From the NCBI GenBank assembly GCA_039881145.1, contig JAYKKI010000027.1, positions 22,083,001 to 22,147,000 of the forward strand: 64,000 bases of DNA. Reading direction: 5' to 3'. Below are positions 62,961 to 64,000 of this stretch, in pieces. Source of the stretch: Druceiella hillmani. Its lineage: Eukaryota; Arthropoda; Insecta; Lepidoptera; Hepialidae. Every line of letters begins with the position of its first letter. Within the stretch, counting starts at the first letter, position 1. The translations under genes and the position numbers were made by a program. The notes below the pieces were generated by a model. It did no database searches. It was given only the letters and a program-made list of their open reading frames with translations, and was not told the origin of the DNA.

Positions 62961-64000
62961 CATATTCAAAATGAAGCTTATTTTTTCTTGAACAATATGT
63001 AAACAGAATTCGACTAGTCAAGCCTACCTTTAATTTGTTGATTTATACAAATTTACGAAGGGAATGGTATACGTTTTATTTTTGCATGATGAACAAACTA
63101 AGTAAAAAGATATGACCGATTATAAATATACAGCCAAACCGTTATCTGTTTGAAACATTAATAACTTTTAAAAGGTTTTATAAAATTCAGTCAAACTTGT
63201 GAGTTTTTCAGGAAAGTATAAATATTTGTAAAAATTTCCTAATTTATTTTATTCTAAATTTATAAAAATTTATGATTAACCTGAAAATCAATTATTTATC
63301 AATCTTGTGCCTGCCAGTCAAATATGTCAATCGATGTGTATTTATTTTTTTACCATTTTTAAAACTAAAGGATAAGAAGTACTTACAATCAATTGTATAT
63401 ATGCGACCTTCGATTGCACGAAGCACGAATGGAACTTAGAGCACGAGGATTGTACACACTTTTAAGTCATAGACCAGTTTTAAAATTTAAGGATATCAAT
63501 ATTTTTATTAAACTATTTATAAACATTAATATTATTTTCATAGTATATTACACTGCCAACCACTTTCACAAATGTAAGAAAAATAACTTAATTGCTTGCT
63601 TTTCTTCAGTTTATTGATAAAAGTCGAAAGAAATAGTCTTGCATTGAAAAACCTGTTCAAAGTTGTTATCTCATTTTTTTAGTCTTGGCATGCAAGATGG
63701 CAGGAAAGAAATCATTATCTGACGTGGACAGTATTTTTATTAAGTGTTTTTTTTTTATTGTTTAAGGGATAATTGAAAATTATCTGTAAAAATGTTTATT
63801 ATTCATTAATGAGTCCATGTTATATTATATTAATGTATAATTTAATTTTATATGCAATGCGTTAGAAACTTCACTTCTGTCAGGTGACCACGACACCTCA
63901 CTTCTTTTTAATTGTATTTTAAAATCTCTCCAATGGTACCCCATTTGATGGAGTCCGTGAGAAGAAATTATTTCAACCCCAAGTTTGACACATGGAGAAA
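62961..64000. other. Intronic spacer to window end
   Basis: AT-rich. ATTGCACGAAGCACGAATGG, then AACTTAGAGCACGAGGATTG (63410-63455), resembles a decayed form of the CGCACTACGAGGGTTCCG element start seen at 54150. No gene seen. Confidence 0.5.

Overview
The window is AT-rich eukaryotic DNA, almost certainly from an insect and most likely a moth or butterfly. The only recognisable host coding sequence is one internal exon (38718-38925, + strand). It encodes the second half of an immunoglobulin domain of the DIP (Dpr-interacting protein)/lachesin family of neuronal cell-surface proteins. Clean splice sites flank it, so the rest of the window reads as two very long introns of that gene, about 38.7 kb upstream and 25 kb downstream, filled with repeats. 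The insect call rests on this exon, on a non-LTR retrotransposon fragment, on a Tc1-like transposase fragment and on short interspersed repeats of a style common in Lepidoptera (ends such as GGTTCCGT...ACGGAACCCTAAAAA and GAAGTCAGTTAAAAA). The order-level call is inference.

Upstream intron (1-38717): at least four diverged tandem copies of one 7.5-10.6 kb segment lie head to tail (about 1-10277, 10278-18568, 18569-29198, 29199-36720), with a remnant of a fifth at about 38290-38460, some 250 bp before the exon. Shared landmarks recur in the same order in each copy. Each copy also carries private changes: a LINE fragment, a 50-bp array and tRNA-like SINE copies in unit 1; a tripled 150-bp block, a 57-bp array and two small fold-back insertions in unit 3; a 147-164-bp array and a 41-bp array in unit 4.

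Dispersed over both introns is a family of long-hairpin elements, eight copies or fragments. A stem of about 110 bp per arm is followed on one side by a tail of about 45 nt. Several copies are flanked by 12-14-bp direct repeats, and copy-specific sequence variants are mirrored in both arms of the same copy. I find no standard class that fits, and this is the best candidate here for something undescribed.

Downstream intron (38926-64000): a large imperfect inverted repeat (arms about 41775-42535 and 44090-45335) carries three hairpin elements and a long (TA)n tract. Further along are a TA-flanked MITE, a dead Tc1-type transposase, an 89-bp array inside a larger element, an alternating 231/221-bp higher-order repeat centred on a CCAATACGTATTGG palindrome (58183-59317), a recent 209-bp tandem duplication, and four stretches of unusually balanced, GC-richer sequence that look like candidate conserved regulatory elements. 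No tRNA, rRNA or CRISPR gene was found, and apart from the exon no open frame looks like a functional host gene.
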